Positions 35,982-46,491 of a stretch of DNA of 64,000 nucleotides are shown one piece after another (within the stretch, counting starts at the first letter, position 1; each line of letters starts with the position of its first letter). Position numbers and translations under genes: made by a program. This DNA is from Bacteroidota bacterium (GTDB taxonomy: Bacteria > Bacteroidota > Bacteroidia > Chitinophagales > Chitinophagaceae), in the NCBI GenBank assembly GCA_018268085.1, contig JAFDXE010000011.1, positions 45,550-109,549 on the forward strand, read 5' to 3'. The notes under the pieces are model-generated. The model was not told the origin of the DNA. It saw only the letters and a list, made by a program, of their open reading frames with translations, and made no database searches.

Positions 35982-37514
35982 ATGACAGAAAAGATCCTCA
36001 TCCTCGATTTCGGCTCTCAATATACTCAATTGATCGCACGTGTTGTTAGAGAAGCAAACGTGTACTGTGAAATTCAGCCTTATCATAAAGACATCGTATT
36101 TGAACCAGGCCTCAAAGGAATAATACTATCAGGCTCCCCTTTTTCAGTAAATGATGAAAAAGCTCCAATGGTTGATATCGATAATATGCTGGAGAAACTA
36201 CCTGTTCTGGGAATTTGTTACGGCGCTCAACTCACTGCAAAATTGTTTAATGGCCTTGTAGCTAAAAGCAACAAGAGAGAATATGGAAGAGCAAATTTTA
36301 CTGTTAGTAAAGAAAGTGAATTATTAAAAGGCATTGCCAACATTTCACAGGTATGGATGAGCCACAGTGATACCATTCAAAAATTGCCCCCCGGTTTTGA
36401 ATTATTGGGTACAACGGAAAGCATACCTGTTGCAGCATTTGGCAGCAATACTGCTGCACATAAAATATTCGGATTGCAATTTCATCCTGAAGTATATCAT
36501 TCAACAGAGGGAAAAAAGATCGTCAGCAATTTCCTGGTTAATATATGTGGATGTAAACAGGATTGGACGCCTGCTCATTTTATTACCGATACCATTGCTG
36601 CCCTAAAAAAACAATTGGGGAATGATAAAGTAGTAATGGGATTGAGTGGTGGTGTAGATAGTACTGTTGCGGCTACGCTTATCAGTAAGGCGATTGGCGA
36701 TAATTTATTCGGAATCTTCGTAGACAATGGTGTATTACGTAAAAACGAATTTGAACAGGTGTTGCATACTTATAAGCAACTCGGATTAAATGTGAAAGGC
36801 GTTAATGCCAAAGAACATTTTTATACAAAACTGGCAGGGAAAATTTTACCGGAAGAAAAACGTAAAGCCATCGGAGGTTCATTCATTGAGATATTTGATG
36901 AAGAGGCGCATAACATAAGCGGCATCTCCTGGTTGGGACAAGGAACCATATACCCCGATGTTATAGAATCTGTGTCTGTTCACGGTCCGTCTGTTACCAT
37001 CAAATCACATCACAATGTTGGCGGCCTACCGGAAAAAATGAAATTAAAACTGGTAGAACCATTGCGGTTTTTGTTTAAAGATGAAGTAAGGAAGATCGGC
37101 CTGGAGCTAGGCATACCTGAAGAAATGATCAATCGTCACCCCTTTCCCGGCCCTGGTTTGGCCATAAGAATTTTAGGAGAAGTTACAGAAGATAAGGTAC
37201 AGTTATTGCAAGAAGCCGATTCTATTTATACAGAACAATTGAAGAAATATAATTTGTACAATACGGTGTGGCAGGCAGGCACCATTCTACTGCCGGTAAA
37301 AAGTGTAGGTGTTATGGGAGATGAAAGAACGTATGAATATACCGTTGCCCTGCGAGCGGTTAGTTCGGTAGATGGTATGACTGCAGACTGGTCGCATCTC
37401 CCCTATGAATTCCTTGCTACAGTTTCCAATGAAATCATAAATAATGTTAAGGGCATCAATAGGGTGGTATATGATATTAGTAGTAAACCGCCGGCTACAA
37501 TTGAGTGGGAATAA
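35982..37514 (+). CDS. guaA: GMP synthase (glutamine-hydrolysing)
   Basis: 510 residues. It converts XMP to GMP with ATP and glutamine. The glutaminase domain (1-190) has Cys79 in GICYGAQ, and His168/Glu170 in [10 protein letters not shown]. The ATP-pyrophosphatase P-loop SGGVDST is at 222-228, and the C-terminal dimerisation domain carries [17 protein letters not shown] and the closing PPATIEWE. All catalytic residues are present. It is followed after 118 bases by a periplasmic-binding-protein-like gene. Confidence 0.98.
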   Translation: MTEKILILDFGSQYTQLIARVVREANVYCEIQPYHKDIVFEPGLKGIILSGSPFSVNDEKAPMVDIDNMLEKLPVLGICYGAQLTAKLFNGLVAKSNKREYGRANFTVSKESELLKGIANISQVWMSHSDTIQKLPPGFELLGTTESIPVAAFGSNTAAHKIFGLQFHPEVYHSTEGKKIVSNFLVNICGCKQDWTPAHFITDTIAALKKQLGNDKVVMGLSGGVDSTVAATLISKAIGDNLFGIFVDNGVLRKNEFEQVLHTYKQLGLNVKGVNAKEHFYTKLAGKILPEEKRKAIGGSFIEIFDEEAHNISGISWLGQGTIYPDVIESVSVHGPSVTIKSHHNVGGLPEKMKLKLVEPLRFLFKDEVRKIGLELGIPEEMINRHPFPGPGLAIRILGEVTEDKVQLLQEADSIYTEQLKKYNLYNTVWQAGTILLPVKSVGVMGDERTYEYTVALRAVSSVDGMTADWSHLPYEFLATVSNEIINNVKGINRVVYDISSKPPATIEWE

Positions 37515-37632
37515 ATGTACAGAGCTGATTAATCCATAAGATAATTAGCTAGTGAGATGAATACTGTTTAGCTGTTTATATTCAATTATTGTGGTTACTA
37601 TTTACAGCTAACATTAACGCAAATAACAAGGA

Positions 37633-38814
37633 ATGAAAAAATATCGCTTTCTACTTTTATTATTGCTGAGCGTTGGCTTTTTAAATTCAGGCGCTCAGTC
37701 GTATTCGAATGCTACCGGTGCTTTAAGAATTGGCATATTCGCTCCCCTATACCTTGATTCTGTATTTACCGATAATGATTACAGTTACGGAAAAAACTTT
37801 CCAAGATTTGTTGTGCCCGGACTTGATTTTATACAAGGCGCACAGGTTGCATTCGACAGCATGCCTTCTCCTGCTTCACCTATGGATATCCGATATTTTG
37901 ATTCCAAATCTGAAAAAGATAATATCAACTCACTTATTGAAAATAAGAAACTAGACAGCCTGCAATTAATTATTGGAAGTGTAAAAGATGATGATTTTAA
38001 AACACTGGCAGCATTTGCAGCAGATAAGCATATCCCATTCATTTCTGCAACATACCCTAACGATGGCGGACAAACGAACAATCCTTATCTCATCATTATT
38101 AACTCTACACTGAAAGCGCACTGCGAAGCCATCTTCAGTTATATCCTTCAGAATCACGGAACAGATAAAATTATACTGGTTCGGAAAACCGGTTCACAGG
38201 AAGATAAAGTTGCCGGCTACTTTTCATCACTCAACAAACCAGATGGTAAGGCATTACTCAATATTCAATCTATAACACTGGACAGTAATTATAATGCTAT
38301 TCGTTCCAAACTGGATACACTGCAAAAAAACATCATCATTGGCGGTAGCCTGGATGAAGACTTTGCTTACAACCTTGCTGCGGCACTGGCGCCAATGAAA
38401 AAGAAAGCAGATATCACTTTACTGGGCATGCCAAACTGGGATGGATTTCAGTCGTTCAACGGTTCAAAGAAAAACATTAATGATTTCCCTGTTTATTTTA
38501 CTGCTACTTATTTTAACAGCAAATGGGATAATTACAGCAGGATGATACAAGACCTATATCTAAGCAAATACAAAGGCAAACCTTCTGAATATGCATATAA
38601 AGGTTTTGAGACGGCTTACCTTTTTACACGCCTGTTGATTCGCTACCCGGATAATTTCATGGAACACCTGAATGATTATGCCTATAAGATATTCAGTGAA
38701 TATAATTTCAAACCTGTGTATCTGAAAAAAACAAACAGCGCTCCTGATTATTTTGAAAACAAACACTTGTATTTTCTGAAAAACCTGAATGGTGTAATTT
38801 CAAAAGCCTGGTAA
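37633..38814 (+). CDS. Type 1 periplasmic-binding-protein-like exported protein
   Basis: 393 residues with signal peptide (MKKYRFLLLLLLSVGFLNSGAQ). The rest looks like a LivK/AmiC-type fold: ALRIGIFAPLYLDSVF, FIQGAQVAFDSM, LQLIIGSVKDDDFKTLAAFAADKHIPFISATYPNDG, FSYILQNHGTDKIILVRKTG, and GFETAYLFTRLL. No ABC transporter genes are nearby and no LysM domain is visible. It may be a stand-alone sensor or scaffold; in Bacteroidota such proteins often follow guaA. Ligand unknown. Confidence 0.75.
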   Translation: MKKYRFLLLLLLSVGFLNSGAQSYSNATGALRIGIFAPLYLDSVFTDNDYSYGKNFPRFVVPGLDFIQGAQVAFDSMPSPASPMDIRYFDSKSEKDNINSLIENKKLDSLQLIIGSVKDDDFKTLAAFAADKHIPFISATYPNDGGQTNNPYLIIINSTLKAHCEAIFSYILQNHGTDKIILVRKTGSQEDKVAGYFSSLNKPDGKALLNIQSITLDSNYNAIRSKLDTLQKNIIIGGSLDEDFAYNLAAALAPMKKKADITLLGMPNWDGFQSFNGSKKNINDFPVYFTATYFNSKWDNYSRMIQDLYLSKYKGKPSEYAYKGFETAYLFTRLLIRYPDNFMEHLNDYAYKIFSEYNFKPVYLKKTNSAPDYFENKHLYFLKNLNGVISKAW

Positions 38815-38884
38815 ATACTCCTGGTTGTATTTATAATCTTTCATCCACAACTCTTCTTTTTTTCCTGCAATTCCCCTGCTTACC

Positions 38885-38908
38885 AGGCAAAAAGTATGGC
38901 TTTTGCCT
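38885..38908 (+). terminator. Weak hairpin after the binding-protein gene
   Basis: AGGCAAAA pairs with TTTTGCCT around AGTATGGC, about 70 bases after the stop. The T-run is poor (TATTG). Confidence 0.35.
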
Positions 38909-38979
38909 TATTGCTCGTGAACTTCAATAAAAGTAGCGGCTGAACTTTTCAACAATTAATATGTTCTGTCTTTTCCTAG

Positions 38980-39494
38980 CAACTTATAGAATTTACAGAT
39001 AAAGTTCTTTACTGCCGCCTGGGAGATTTTTATATCGATCCATGGAAGCCTGTACATAAAGCTATCATCACTCATGCACATAGTGATCATGCTAAATGGG
39101 GCATAACGCCTACCTGTGTCATCACTTTACAAAGCCGTTTTTACAACTACGCATGGGCGAAAACCATTACTAACGCATCGGATGGAATGAACCTTTGTAC
39201 ATACAGGGCGTGAAGGATTTACTGCATCCGGCCGGGCATATCATTGGCTCCGCACAGGTACGACTGAAATACAATAATGAAGTGTGGGTTTTTTCAGGAG
39301 ATTTTAAAACAGAAGACGATGGATTGAGTACGCCATTCGAACCCGTTACCTGTCACACATTCGTTACCGAATCTACTTTTGGATTACCTGTTTATACATG
39401 GAAAACACAAAACGATATTTTCGAAAACATCCGTTTATGGGCTACTGAAAATAATCGCATCGGCAATTGCAGTGTTTTTACAGCTTACAGTTGA
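38980..39494 (+). pseudogene. Broken ligase-associated DNA exonuclease (metallo-beta-lactamase fold)
   Basis: The frame starting at 38980 reads QLIEFTDKVLYCRLGDFYIDPW, then ITHAHSDHAKWG, the metal-binding HxHxDH motif of the family. It then goes out of frame near 39110. In the new frame YLCHHFTKPFLQLRMGENHY is followed by an in-frame TAA, then GWNEPLYIQGVKDLLHPAGHIIGSAQ, VFSGDFKTEDDG and HTFVTESTFGLPVYTW. It stops at FTAYS where relatives continue for over 150 residues. Thus one frameshift, one nonsense codon, a missing start (TAG just upstream) and a missing C-terminal half. Intact members are about 340 residues and sit beside a DNA ligase gene; none is here. A dead gene. Confidence 0.85.
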
Positions 39495-39520
39495 TGTAAT
39501 ATTTTTTGAATAATGTACAT

Positions 39521-39557
39521 GAAGAAGGCCCATCTTTTCGATGAGCCTTCTTTTTAA
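39521..39557 (+). terminator. Terminator between the exonuclease remnant and adhesin gene
   Basis: GAAGGCCCATC and GATGAGCCTTC form an 11-bp stem (one G-U on one strand) around TTTTC, followed on the plus strand by TTTTTAAA. It faces the plus strand but may also end the minus-strand adhesin transcript, whose stop is 26 bases away. Confidence 0.75.
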
Positions 39558-39581
39558 ACAATCAACAATTATGAAAAGAGT

Positions 39582-42500
39582 TTAGAACTTTATCAGTTTC
39601 GTCGTTTTCAGTACTGACCCCTGTCTTGTTTCTATGATGTATGATCCGGCTTTCAGGTCTGAACCAAAGGTTGTCGACTGGTTTGGAGAAACAATTAACC
39701 GTTTCAATTCCCTTCCCTGCAAATCAAGAATTCTCACACTCACCGTTTCATTTGATTTCGTCAACACTTGTAGGTTTACATTGCTCACTGTTGGATTGGG
39801 GAATAATTTCACTTCCATATTCTCCGACACCACAGAAGCTACATCTTTTACTGATGCTGTATTTCCACGCTGACTAAACCTTTCTCCCGGTTCATCCGGA
39901 GGACAAGCAGGTAATTTAACTGCTGTTGAACGTATCGGGCTGCTACCGCAATTGTTCAATGATTGAACGGTTACCGTTCCATTTACCGAATTAGCCGGAT
40001 AAGAAACAGTAATGCTGGTTGCAGTCTGGCTAACCAGGGTTGCGCCCTGGGCTACCGGAATCGTCCATTGAACAGACGTTGCGTTTGCCGGCATACCGAT
40101 GATAGTGTATGAGTATTCCCTGTTAGGACAGAATCCTGTTTGAATTACATCAATCACACTTGGCGTTGCAGGATTTAATTTTGTTATCGTTAAAGATCTT
40201 GGTGCACTTGTACCACAACCATTGGTAGCTTTTACAGTTATACTTCCGCTTACAAAATTCTCATGATATCTAACTGTAATTGCAGTATCAGTTGCACCCG
40301 GAGCATTTACATGTGAAACGATGCTTCCCGCAGGTGCAGTCCATGTATAAGAAGTTGCACCTGCTACAGCACGCACGGTATAAGTAGCCTGTGTTCCGTT
40401 AGGTGCAATGTAAGCACATACATTCGTAGGTCCGTTGATTAGACTTGGTGTTGAAGCGCTTACACGTGGAAGATAGATGCTTCTTACCGATCCGCTTGTA
40501 CCGCAACCGTTAACAGCAGCAACAGTAATAGAACCTGAAGCATAGTTTGCATTGAATGTTACTACGATCACTGTATCGTTTACACCACTACCGTTAGGAT
40601 GATCTGCCGTTGTATTTGCAGGTAATGTCCATGCATAAGATGTTGCTGCCTGAACTTTATTAATGGTATAGGTTGCTGTATTATTTGAACCGATGAACGA
40701 ACAAACACTAACGGGTCCGCTAATAGATCCGGGTGTGTTTGGATATTGCGAAACAAGATAGAAAATTGTTTGAGCACTTGTGCCGCATTCTGATTCTGCC
40801 GTTACCCTCAATTGTTTGTTTGCCTGTTGATCAAAACCCTGTGCCAGTGTAATTACAATTGTGTTTGTACCTGCACCTGATACCAGGTTAACGTTCGGAG
40901 GCAATGTCCAGTTGTAGCTGGTTGCTCCCGGAACATTCGCCGTGTACGTTAATGGTATGTTTGCACCGATGTAAGGACAAACGTTTACAAAACCATCAAC
41001 CACCGGTGCGCCCGGAACAAAAGGTTGAGGATTTACCACTGCAGTGGCTGCTACAAGCGATACGCAACCGAATTGATTTCTCACGTTTACGGTATATGTG
41101 CCCGGAGTAAGATCACTGAATACGCCACTTGGCTGATAATTACCATCAATACTGTATTCAATACCAACTCCTGTTGGAGCAGTTACGGTAATTGTACCGG
41201 TTGCTGTTGTACAGTTAGGCTGAGTGATATTTACAGTTGCAGTAGCCGGTAAAGGATTTATGGTAAGGCTAACTGCTGTTCTTGTAAGACTTGAACAGGT
41301 TCCGTCGAATGCCTCTGCATAATAGATAGAACTTCCTGGTCCAACCTGTACCGGATTTTCAACTACATTTCCTCCGGTTGCTGCATCATACCATGTAATG
41401 CTTCCACCTGTAGCCGTAGCCGTTAGTGTTTGATTGGCTGTTCCGTCTGAACAAACTTCCTGGTTACCACCACTAACAGGTGCAGAAGGTGCGGCATGAA
41501 TGGTAAGCGTTACCTGGGTTCTTGTTAAGCTTGAACAGGTACCATCGAATGCTTCTGCATAATAGATTGAACTTCCTGGTCCAACCTGTACCGGACTTTC
41601 AACTACATTTCCCCCGGTTGCTGCATCGTACCAGGTTATGGTTCCACCGGTAGCCGTAGCCGTTAATGTTTGATTTGGATTACCATCTTCACAAGCAGAC
41701 TGATTGCTTGCAAGTGGTGCAGCGGGTGCAGCGTGTATGGTTAATGTTACAGGAGTTCTGCTGAGGCTGGAACAAGTACCGTCAGATGCTTCCGCATAAT
41801 AGGTTACTGATCCTACACCTACAAGCGTTGGATTGCTTACTGAATTTCCGCCGGTAGGCAGGTCAAACCAGGAGATATTTCCGCCGGTAGCCGTAGCTGT
41901 TAGCGACTGGTTTGGATTACCATCTTCACATGCTTCCTGGTTTCCGCCGCTTATTGGTGCAGCAGGAACCGGGTTTATAGTTAATACAGACTGAGCTCTC
42001 GTTAAACTGGTGCATGTTCCGTCAAAGGCTTCAGCAAAATAAGTTGAAGTTCCCACACCTGTTTGATCCGGGTTGCTTACAACATTTCCATCAGTAGCAG
42101 CATCGTACCAGGTTATCGTTCCACCGGTAGCTGTTGCTGTTAATGTTTGTCCGGGATTTCCGTCTGAACATACAGTCTGGTTTGCTGTTACTGCAACCGG
42201 AGCTGCATTAATGGTTAATGTTACCGCAGTTCTTGTAAGGCTATTACAAGTTCCATCGAATGCCTGCGCATAATAGGTATTTGAACCAACTCCAACCTGT
42301 GTTGGATTGGCAACTGCACTTCCGTTAGATGCAGCATCAAACCAGGTAATCGTTCCACCGGTAGCCGTAGCCGTTAGTGTTTGGTTTGGATTGCCATCTT
42401 CACATACCGACTGGTTTCCACCACTAACCGGTGCTGCAGGAGCTTCGGTAATATTGAAGCTAGTGGGCGTACGACAGCCAGGTATCGTTGAACATTCTGC

Positions 42501-45500
42501 ATAATAGATTGTAGATCCTGCATTATCAGTATTCGCCAATCCCGAGTTAGCAACGCCAACAGGATCGAAAGAAGCGCCTGATCCAATTAAAGTTCCGCCT
42601 GAAGAAACGGTAAACCAGTCGATCGATCCAGGTTTAGTATACGTAATGGTAACCTGGATATAATCAACATTCGCTGTTCTTGTTCCAAAGAAGCTGAACG
42701 TATTGGTATTGTCTACCAGCAATGCAACACCAAAGTTATTGGCATTGATGTCGGTAGGCGTCCATGTTGTTCCCCATAAATCTGATGCGGTGCCATAGTT
42801 CGCAACGGCTTCTGATGTTGGCCAGTTTGTAGAAGTAGCACCTTTATTCGTTCCTACTACCGTTCCGCCTTTCACAAGTTTCAGGGAATTGTCCTGAATT
42901 TCACCAGTAGTACCTCCGCTTCTGAAGCGGGCAATGCTTACCTGGAATCCTTTAATGGTTGCATCTGAAGGAATGGCAAAGCCAAAGTCTGAAGCAACAA
43001 GTGTTTGAGAGAATGCAGTTCCGAATCCGGTTACACTTGCGTAGGCATTATCATTCGCATTCACATTTCCCGGATTTGACCATGCAGTTCCGGATCCTGA
43101 GTTAGCAGCAGTGCCTGCAAGATTTGGTCCATCCGTTAAATTATTTGTTTGTGCACACACTGAAGATGAAGTTAATGCTGCACTGGTTGTACCCTGGCAA
43201 ATTGTTACGCCTGTTGTAAGCGGAATTGGGTTTATAGTAAGTGTTTTTGATGAAGTAGCATTATTACAAGGTGAATTACCAGTAACCGTTAACGTTAGTG
43301 TAACGCTTCCTGCGGCAATATCTGCAGCTCCGGGTTCATAGGTAGCATCAGTTAACGAATTTTCATTCGTAAATGTTCCTGTACCATTTGATGACCAGGT
43401 TACTCCGGTACTGTTACCTGCAGTTGCACCTGTTGTAATATTCACCGCACCTGAGTTTGCGCATGTAGAAATTGCACTACCAGCATTGGCTATCGGTGCT
43501 GCGGTAATGGTAATCGTTTTAGTATCTGTAACATTTGAACAACCAGCTTTTCCATTTGCGGTAAGTGTAAGTATCCTCGAACCGGCTGATATATCAGCAG
43601 CACTTGGATTATAGGTTGCATTTGTTAACGAAGTTGAACTGGCAAATGAACCTGTTCCGTTTGAAGTCCATGTAATACTTGCCTGGTTGGTAGCGGCAGC
43701 TCCACTGGTGATATTTACCGCACCTGAGTTTGAACAGGTAATGATGGCATTACCAGCATTGGCAGTTGGTAAAGTATTTATCGTAAGTGTTTTATTTGCG
43801 GACACTGAAGACGCACAAGGTGAATTAGGTGCAGCAGTTAAAGTTATGGTAACGCTTCCTGCAGCAATATCATCCAAACTTGGTGTGTACGTTGCCGTTG
43901 TTAATGAATTTGGATTGGTAAAAGTTCCGGTACCGTTTGGTGTAGACCATGTAATACCTGAATTATTTCCGGAAGTTGCCCCGGTGGTAATATTCACTGC
44001 GCCTGAATTGGAACACGTATTTATCGCAGGTCCTGCATTGGCTGTTGGCGCCTGTGTAATGGTTATCGATTTATTAGAGGTAACACTTGAACAACCCGCC
44101 AATCCATTAACGGTTAACACGAGGTTTCTTGTTCCTGCTGTTATATCTGCCGCGCTGGGATTATACGTGGCGGTAGTAAGTGAACCTGCATTTGCAAATG
44201 AACCAGTACCATTAGTAGTAGACCAGGCGATGCTCGTTTGATTGGTAGCACTGGCCCCAGCTGTAATATTTACTGCACCTGAATTGGAACAGGTTGTAAT
44301 GGCCGTTCCGGCAACTGCTGTAGGTGCAGGGTTGATCGTTAATGTTTTAGTAGATGTGGCATTAGCAGCACAAGGTGAATTGGGTGATGCAGTTAATGTA
44401 AGGATAACACTTCCTACTGCAATATCTGCCACGCTGGGTGTGTACGTTGCTGTAGTAAGAGAGTTAGCGTTGGCAAACGTACCGGTTCCGCTTGAACTCC
44501 ATAAAACACTGGCCTGGTTGGTAGCACTTGCACCACTGGTGATATTAACAGCACTGGAATTTGAACAGGTATTTATTGCATTTCCTGCAACTGCTGTAGG
44601 ATTGCCCAGTATCGTTTGATTTGAAGAAGTAAACTCTTCATTTCCCGGACCGCAGGATCCTGAATTATTGCCAAACCAACAATCTAATTCTTTTACGATA
44701 TCAAATGAAATGTTGTTTGTTCCGGCCGACAAATCAGTTGTGTAGCCTGCACCGGCGTTATTAGATGCTGTGATGGTAAACGTATATGTTTGCGTAGCAC
44801 CCGGAGCCAAATCTCCTGCGTCTACACGTATATGATAGTCCGCCCAGTTTCCTCCGTTTGTATTCCATTTGGCACCGATATTCACTTCAGGCGATGAATT
44901 AGTCCATGTAGCCGTTCCGATGTTCTTAATTGTTACGGTTACGTCCCTCGTTTCACCCGCACACCAGTTTGCAGACCCAAGGTCCATCGAAATAAATTGA
45001 GCATGATAGGCAAGTGTTGGCGTAAAAATAAATGCACGCCTCGAACCATTAGCGGAACTATTCAATCCTGCTATATTACCGGTACTACTATTTGTGTTCA
45101 CAATTTCTGTAGCTGTTGTTGAAGTTGCGTAGGTAGATTGATTCACGGTAAACTCGTTATTATTCCCTGAGGTATTTGAAAACCCGATAATAACATTGCG
45201 TGCACTCGAAGTAGTGGAGCCGGTTGTACTTGTACTACCAACGGCCATAGAACCATACACATATTCAATGGTATTTGTTTGCTCGTATAATCTCACCTGG
45301 AAAGTTCCATTTGCACCACCGCTGTTAAAATTGATTCCCATATTCAGGAATTCAATAACGGCCGTACGATTGGGTGCGGTACCAAAAAGCTTATAGTGCA
45401 CTTTACCGGAAGAACTGGTTCTCAGATCGCCCAGGTATGGAGCAAGAATAGCTTGCGATGTAACAGGAAAACTGGTTCCGATAACTGTTGTTCCGATAGT

Positions 45501-45902
45501 TCCTCCCAGCCTGATACCACCATTGGATGATGCGGTGAATGCAGTATATACATTCCCGAAAAAAGTAAAATTAAATCCAATATCGGTACTGGATGAAGCC
45601 GCATCATCCTTGCTTGCGGTCACAAGAGATGTTGTTCCACTGCTCATACTAATGGTATTCCCATTGAGATCTGAAGCAAGAGACGCATTATTTACTGTGG
45701 AGAAACTATACTGACTTGCATTCTGCGCAATCGAATTCAGCGATTGAAGAAAAAAAGAAGTCAATAGAAAGACACTCAATACAAGTACCTTATTGCGGTT
45801 TGTTGATCCCGCTGTTCTCGCAGTTGATCGTTGAGGTGCAACCGTTCCAATTGCCGTAGCATCAGAAAGCTTACACCTGCTGGTAGGTAACTTAGTTAGC
45901 AT
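39582..45902 (-). CDS. Giant modular T9SS-secreted adhesin (2106 aa)
   Basis: 2106 residues from the ATG at 45902; the longer frame adds 26 residues that spoil the signal region. A long n-region precedes the export segment VLVLSVFLLTSFFLQSLNSIAQ (about 37-58). Modules follow: an N-terminal domain (to about 300), a CARDB-like domain (about 304-430, TVTIKNIGTATWTN), five PKD/Ig-like repeats of about 90 residues with NTCSNSGAVNITSGA (427-890), a lectin-like insert (900-1144), five Ig-like repeats of about 79 residues with SGGNQSVCEDGNPNQTLTATA (1150-1544), one SprB-like unit, four PKD-like units with GPVSVC.(F/Y)IG, and a type A sorting domain (2024-2106) with LFPNPT, ILDLQGRELKRL and LKAGSYIIE. 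It should be exported through T9SS and anchored on the cell surface. The function is probably adhesion or gliding, an inference from the modules. Confidence 0.9.
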   Translation of the reverse strand: MLTKLPTSRCKLSDATAIGTVAPQRSTARTAGSTNRNKVLVLSVFLLTSFFLQSLNSIAQNASQYSFSTVNNASLASDLNGNTISMSSGTTSLVTASKDDAASSSTDIGFNFTFFGNVYTAFTASSNGGIRLGGTIGTTVIGTSFPVTSQAILAPYLGDLRTSSSGKVHYKLFGTAPNRTAVIEFLNMGINFNSGGANGTFQVRLYEQTNTIEYVYGSMAVGSTSTTGSTTSSARNVIIGFSNTSGNNNEFTVNQSTYATSTTATEIVNTNSSTGNIAGLNSSANGSRRAFIFTPTLAYHAQFISMDLGSANWCAGETRDVTVTIKNIGTATWTNSSPEVNIGAKWNTNGGNWADYHIRVDAGDLAPGATQTYTFTITASNNAGAGYTTDLSAGTNNISFDIVKELDCWFGNNSGSCGPGNEEFTSSNQTILGNPTAVAGNAINTCSNSSAVNITSGASATNQASVLWSSSGTGTFANANSLTTATYTPSVADIAVGSVILTLTASPNSPCAANATSTKTLTINPAPTAVAGTAITTCSNSGAVNITAGASATNQTSIAWSTTNGTGSFANAGSLTTATYNPSAADITAGTRNLVLTVNGLAGCSSVTSNKSITITQAPTANAGPAINTCSNSGAVNITTGATSGNNSGITWSTPNGTGTFTNPNSLTTATYTPSLDDIAAGSVTITLTAAPNSPCASSVSANKTLTINTLPTANAGNAIITCSNSGAVNITSGAAATNQASITWTSNGTGSFASSTSLTNATYNPSAADISAGSRILTLTANGKAGCSNVTDTKTITITAAPIANAGSAISTCANSGAVNITTGATAGNSTGVTWSSNGTGTFTNENSLTDATYEPGAADIAAGSVTLTLTVTGNSPCNNATSSKTLTINPIPLTTGVTICQGTTSAALTSSSVCAQTNNLTDGPNLAGTAANSGSGTAWSNPGNVNANDNAYASVTGFGTAFSQTLVASDFGFAIPSDATIKGFQVSIARFRSGGTTGEIQDNSLKLVKGGTVVGTNKGATSTNWPTSEAVANYGTASDLWGTTWTPTDINANNFGVALLVDNTNTFSFFGTRTANVDYIQVTITYTKPGSIDWFTVSSGGTLIGSGASFDPVGVANSGLANTDNAGSTIYYAECSTIPGCRTPTSFNITEAPAAPVSGGNQSVCEDGNPNQTLTATATGGTITWFDAASNGSAVANPTQVGVGSNTYYAQAFDGTCNSLTRTAVTLTINAAPVAVTANQTVCSDGNPGQTLTATATGGTITWYDAATDGNVVSNPDQTGVGTSTYFAEAFDGTCTSLTRAQSVLTINPVPAAPISGGNQEACEDGNPNQSLTATATGGNISWFDLPTGGNSVSNPTLVGVGSVTYYAEASDGTCSSLSRTPVTLTIHAAPAAPLASNQSACEDGNPNQTLTATATGGTITWYDAATGGNVVESPVQVGPGSSIYYAEAFDGTCSSLTRTQVTLTIHAAPSAPVSGGNQEVCSDGTANQTLTATATGGSITWYDAATGGNVVENPVQVGPGSSIYYAEAFDGTCSSLTRTAVSLTINPLPATATVNITQPNCTTATGTITVTAPTGVGIEYSIDGNYQPSGVFSDLTPGTYTVNVRNQFGCVSLVAATAVVNPQPFVPGAPVVDGFVNVCPYIGANIPLTYTANVPGATSYNWTLPPNVNLVSGAGTNTIVITLAQGFDQQANKQLRVTAESECGTSAQTIFYLVSQYPNTPGSISGPVSVCSFIGSNNTATYTINKVQAATSYAWTLPANTTADHPNGSGVNDTVIVVTFNANYASGSITVAAVNGCGTSGSVRSIYLPRVSASTPSLINGPTNVCAYIAPNGTQATYTVRAVAGATSYTWTAPAGSIVSHVNAPGATDTAITVRYHENFVSGSITVKATNGCGTSAPRSLTITKLNPATPSVIDVIQTGFCPNREYSYTIIGMPANATSVQWTIPVAQGATLVSQTATSITVSYPANSVNGTVTVQSLNNCGSSPIRSTAVKLPACPPDEPGERFSQRGNTASVKDVASVVSENMEVKLFPNPTVSNVNLQVLTKSNETVSVRILDLQGRELKRLIVSPNQSTTFGSDLKAGSYIIETRQGSVLKTTKLIKF
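41265..42445 (-). repeat. Five tandem Ig-like coding repeats, period about 236-240 bases
   Basis: Five successive copies encode SGGNQ..CEDGNPNQTLTATATGG and Y(Y/F)AEAFDGTCSSLTRT motifs. Two adjacent copies (around 41281 and 41521) are exactly 240 bases apart and nearly identical at DNA level, including AACTTCCTGGTCCAACCTGT. Such identity suggests recent duplication or gene conversion. Confidence 0.85.
43230..44620 (-). repeat. Five tandem PKD/Ig-like coding repeats, period about 270 bases
   Basis: Copies carry (N/T)TCSNSGAVNIT.GA, W(S/T)(S/T)..GTG(T/S)F and TATY.PS..DI motifs. They are divergent enough to be older than the 240-base repeats. Confidence 0.85.
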
Positions 45903-45941
45903 AACACAGGTTTTAATTAAAAAAATAATACTATGATCAGT

Positions 45942-46053
45942 TATGCGTACACACGCATATATTATATAAACATGTTGCACATTTTACACGTGCAATAATT
46001 AATTCAAGGATGGTGATCTTAACGATGTAATACCAGCAGGTATTTAATACCTG
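45942..46053. promoter_or_regulatory. Cluster of three dyads upstream of the adhesin gene
   Basis: Three inverted repeats lie within 150 bases before the adhesin ATG: TATGCGT-acac-ACGCATA (45942-45959), TGCAC-attttacac-GTGCA (45976-45994), and CAGGTATT-T-AATACCTG (46037-46053). No perfect TAnnTTTG box was found on the minus strand. The other part of this 617-base gap (46054-46490) is AT-rich and holds no gene. Confidence 0.45.
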
Positions 46054-46491
46054 TAGCAAAAGGACAATGGTGTTCAGAAGGCTTTATATAGGTAGCTTGG
46101 TAATAAATTATATTATAATAGCAAAAACGTATTTGTAAAAGTTGATAAGGATTGGAACGGTTAGCTTCTTCTTAGAATAATTGTGCTGGTTTCAGGAATT
46201 CAGATCAGACGGATTCAGCATAGGAAGTTTAGGTAAGGGTATATTACAGCGGTAAAAGTAATATTCATCTTTCTAAAATGCAAGGTTTTTTTAACTTTTT
46301 TCATTGTATCACCCCTTTATTTTCATTGGCTCAATTCAAAATTATAAATATGCCATTAATCAAATACAGTTGTGATTTGAAAAACACTAAAGCTTATTGG
46401 AAGCATTATTTTATGAACTAACTGGAATTGGGAAACACGTTCATATAACATTATTTTCACGAAATTTAATTTTTTCATTTTGATTAAATAA

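Noticed and set aside
42073..44619. Long plus-strand open frames across the 2106-residue adhesin gene
   Set aside because: They are antisense to Gly/Thr/Ala-rich coding repeats, whose codon bias removes stops from the reverse frame. Their translations are Val/Ala/Pro-rich with no known motifs.
39582..45900. Regular repeats that could be taken for a CRISPR array
   Set aside because: The repeats are 240-270 bases, in frame and encode Ig/PKD-like domains. No short repeat-spacer pattern exists and no cas genes are nearby.
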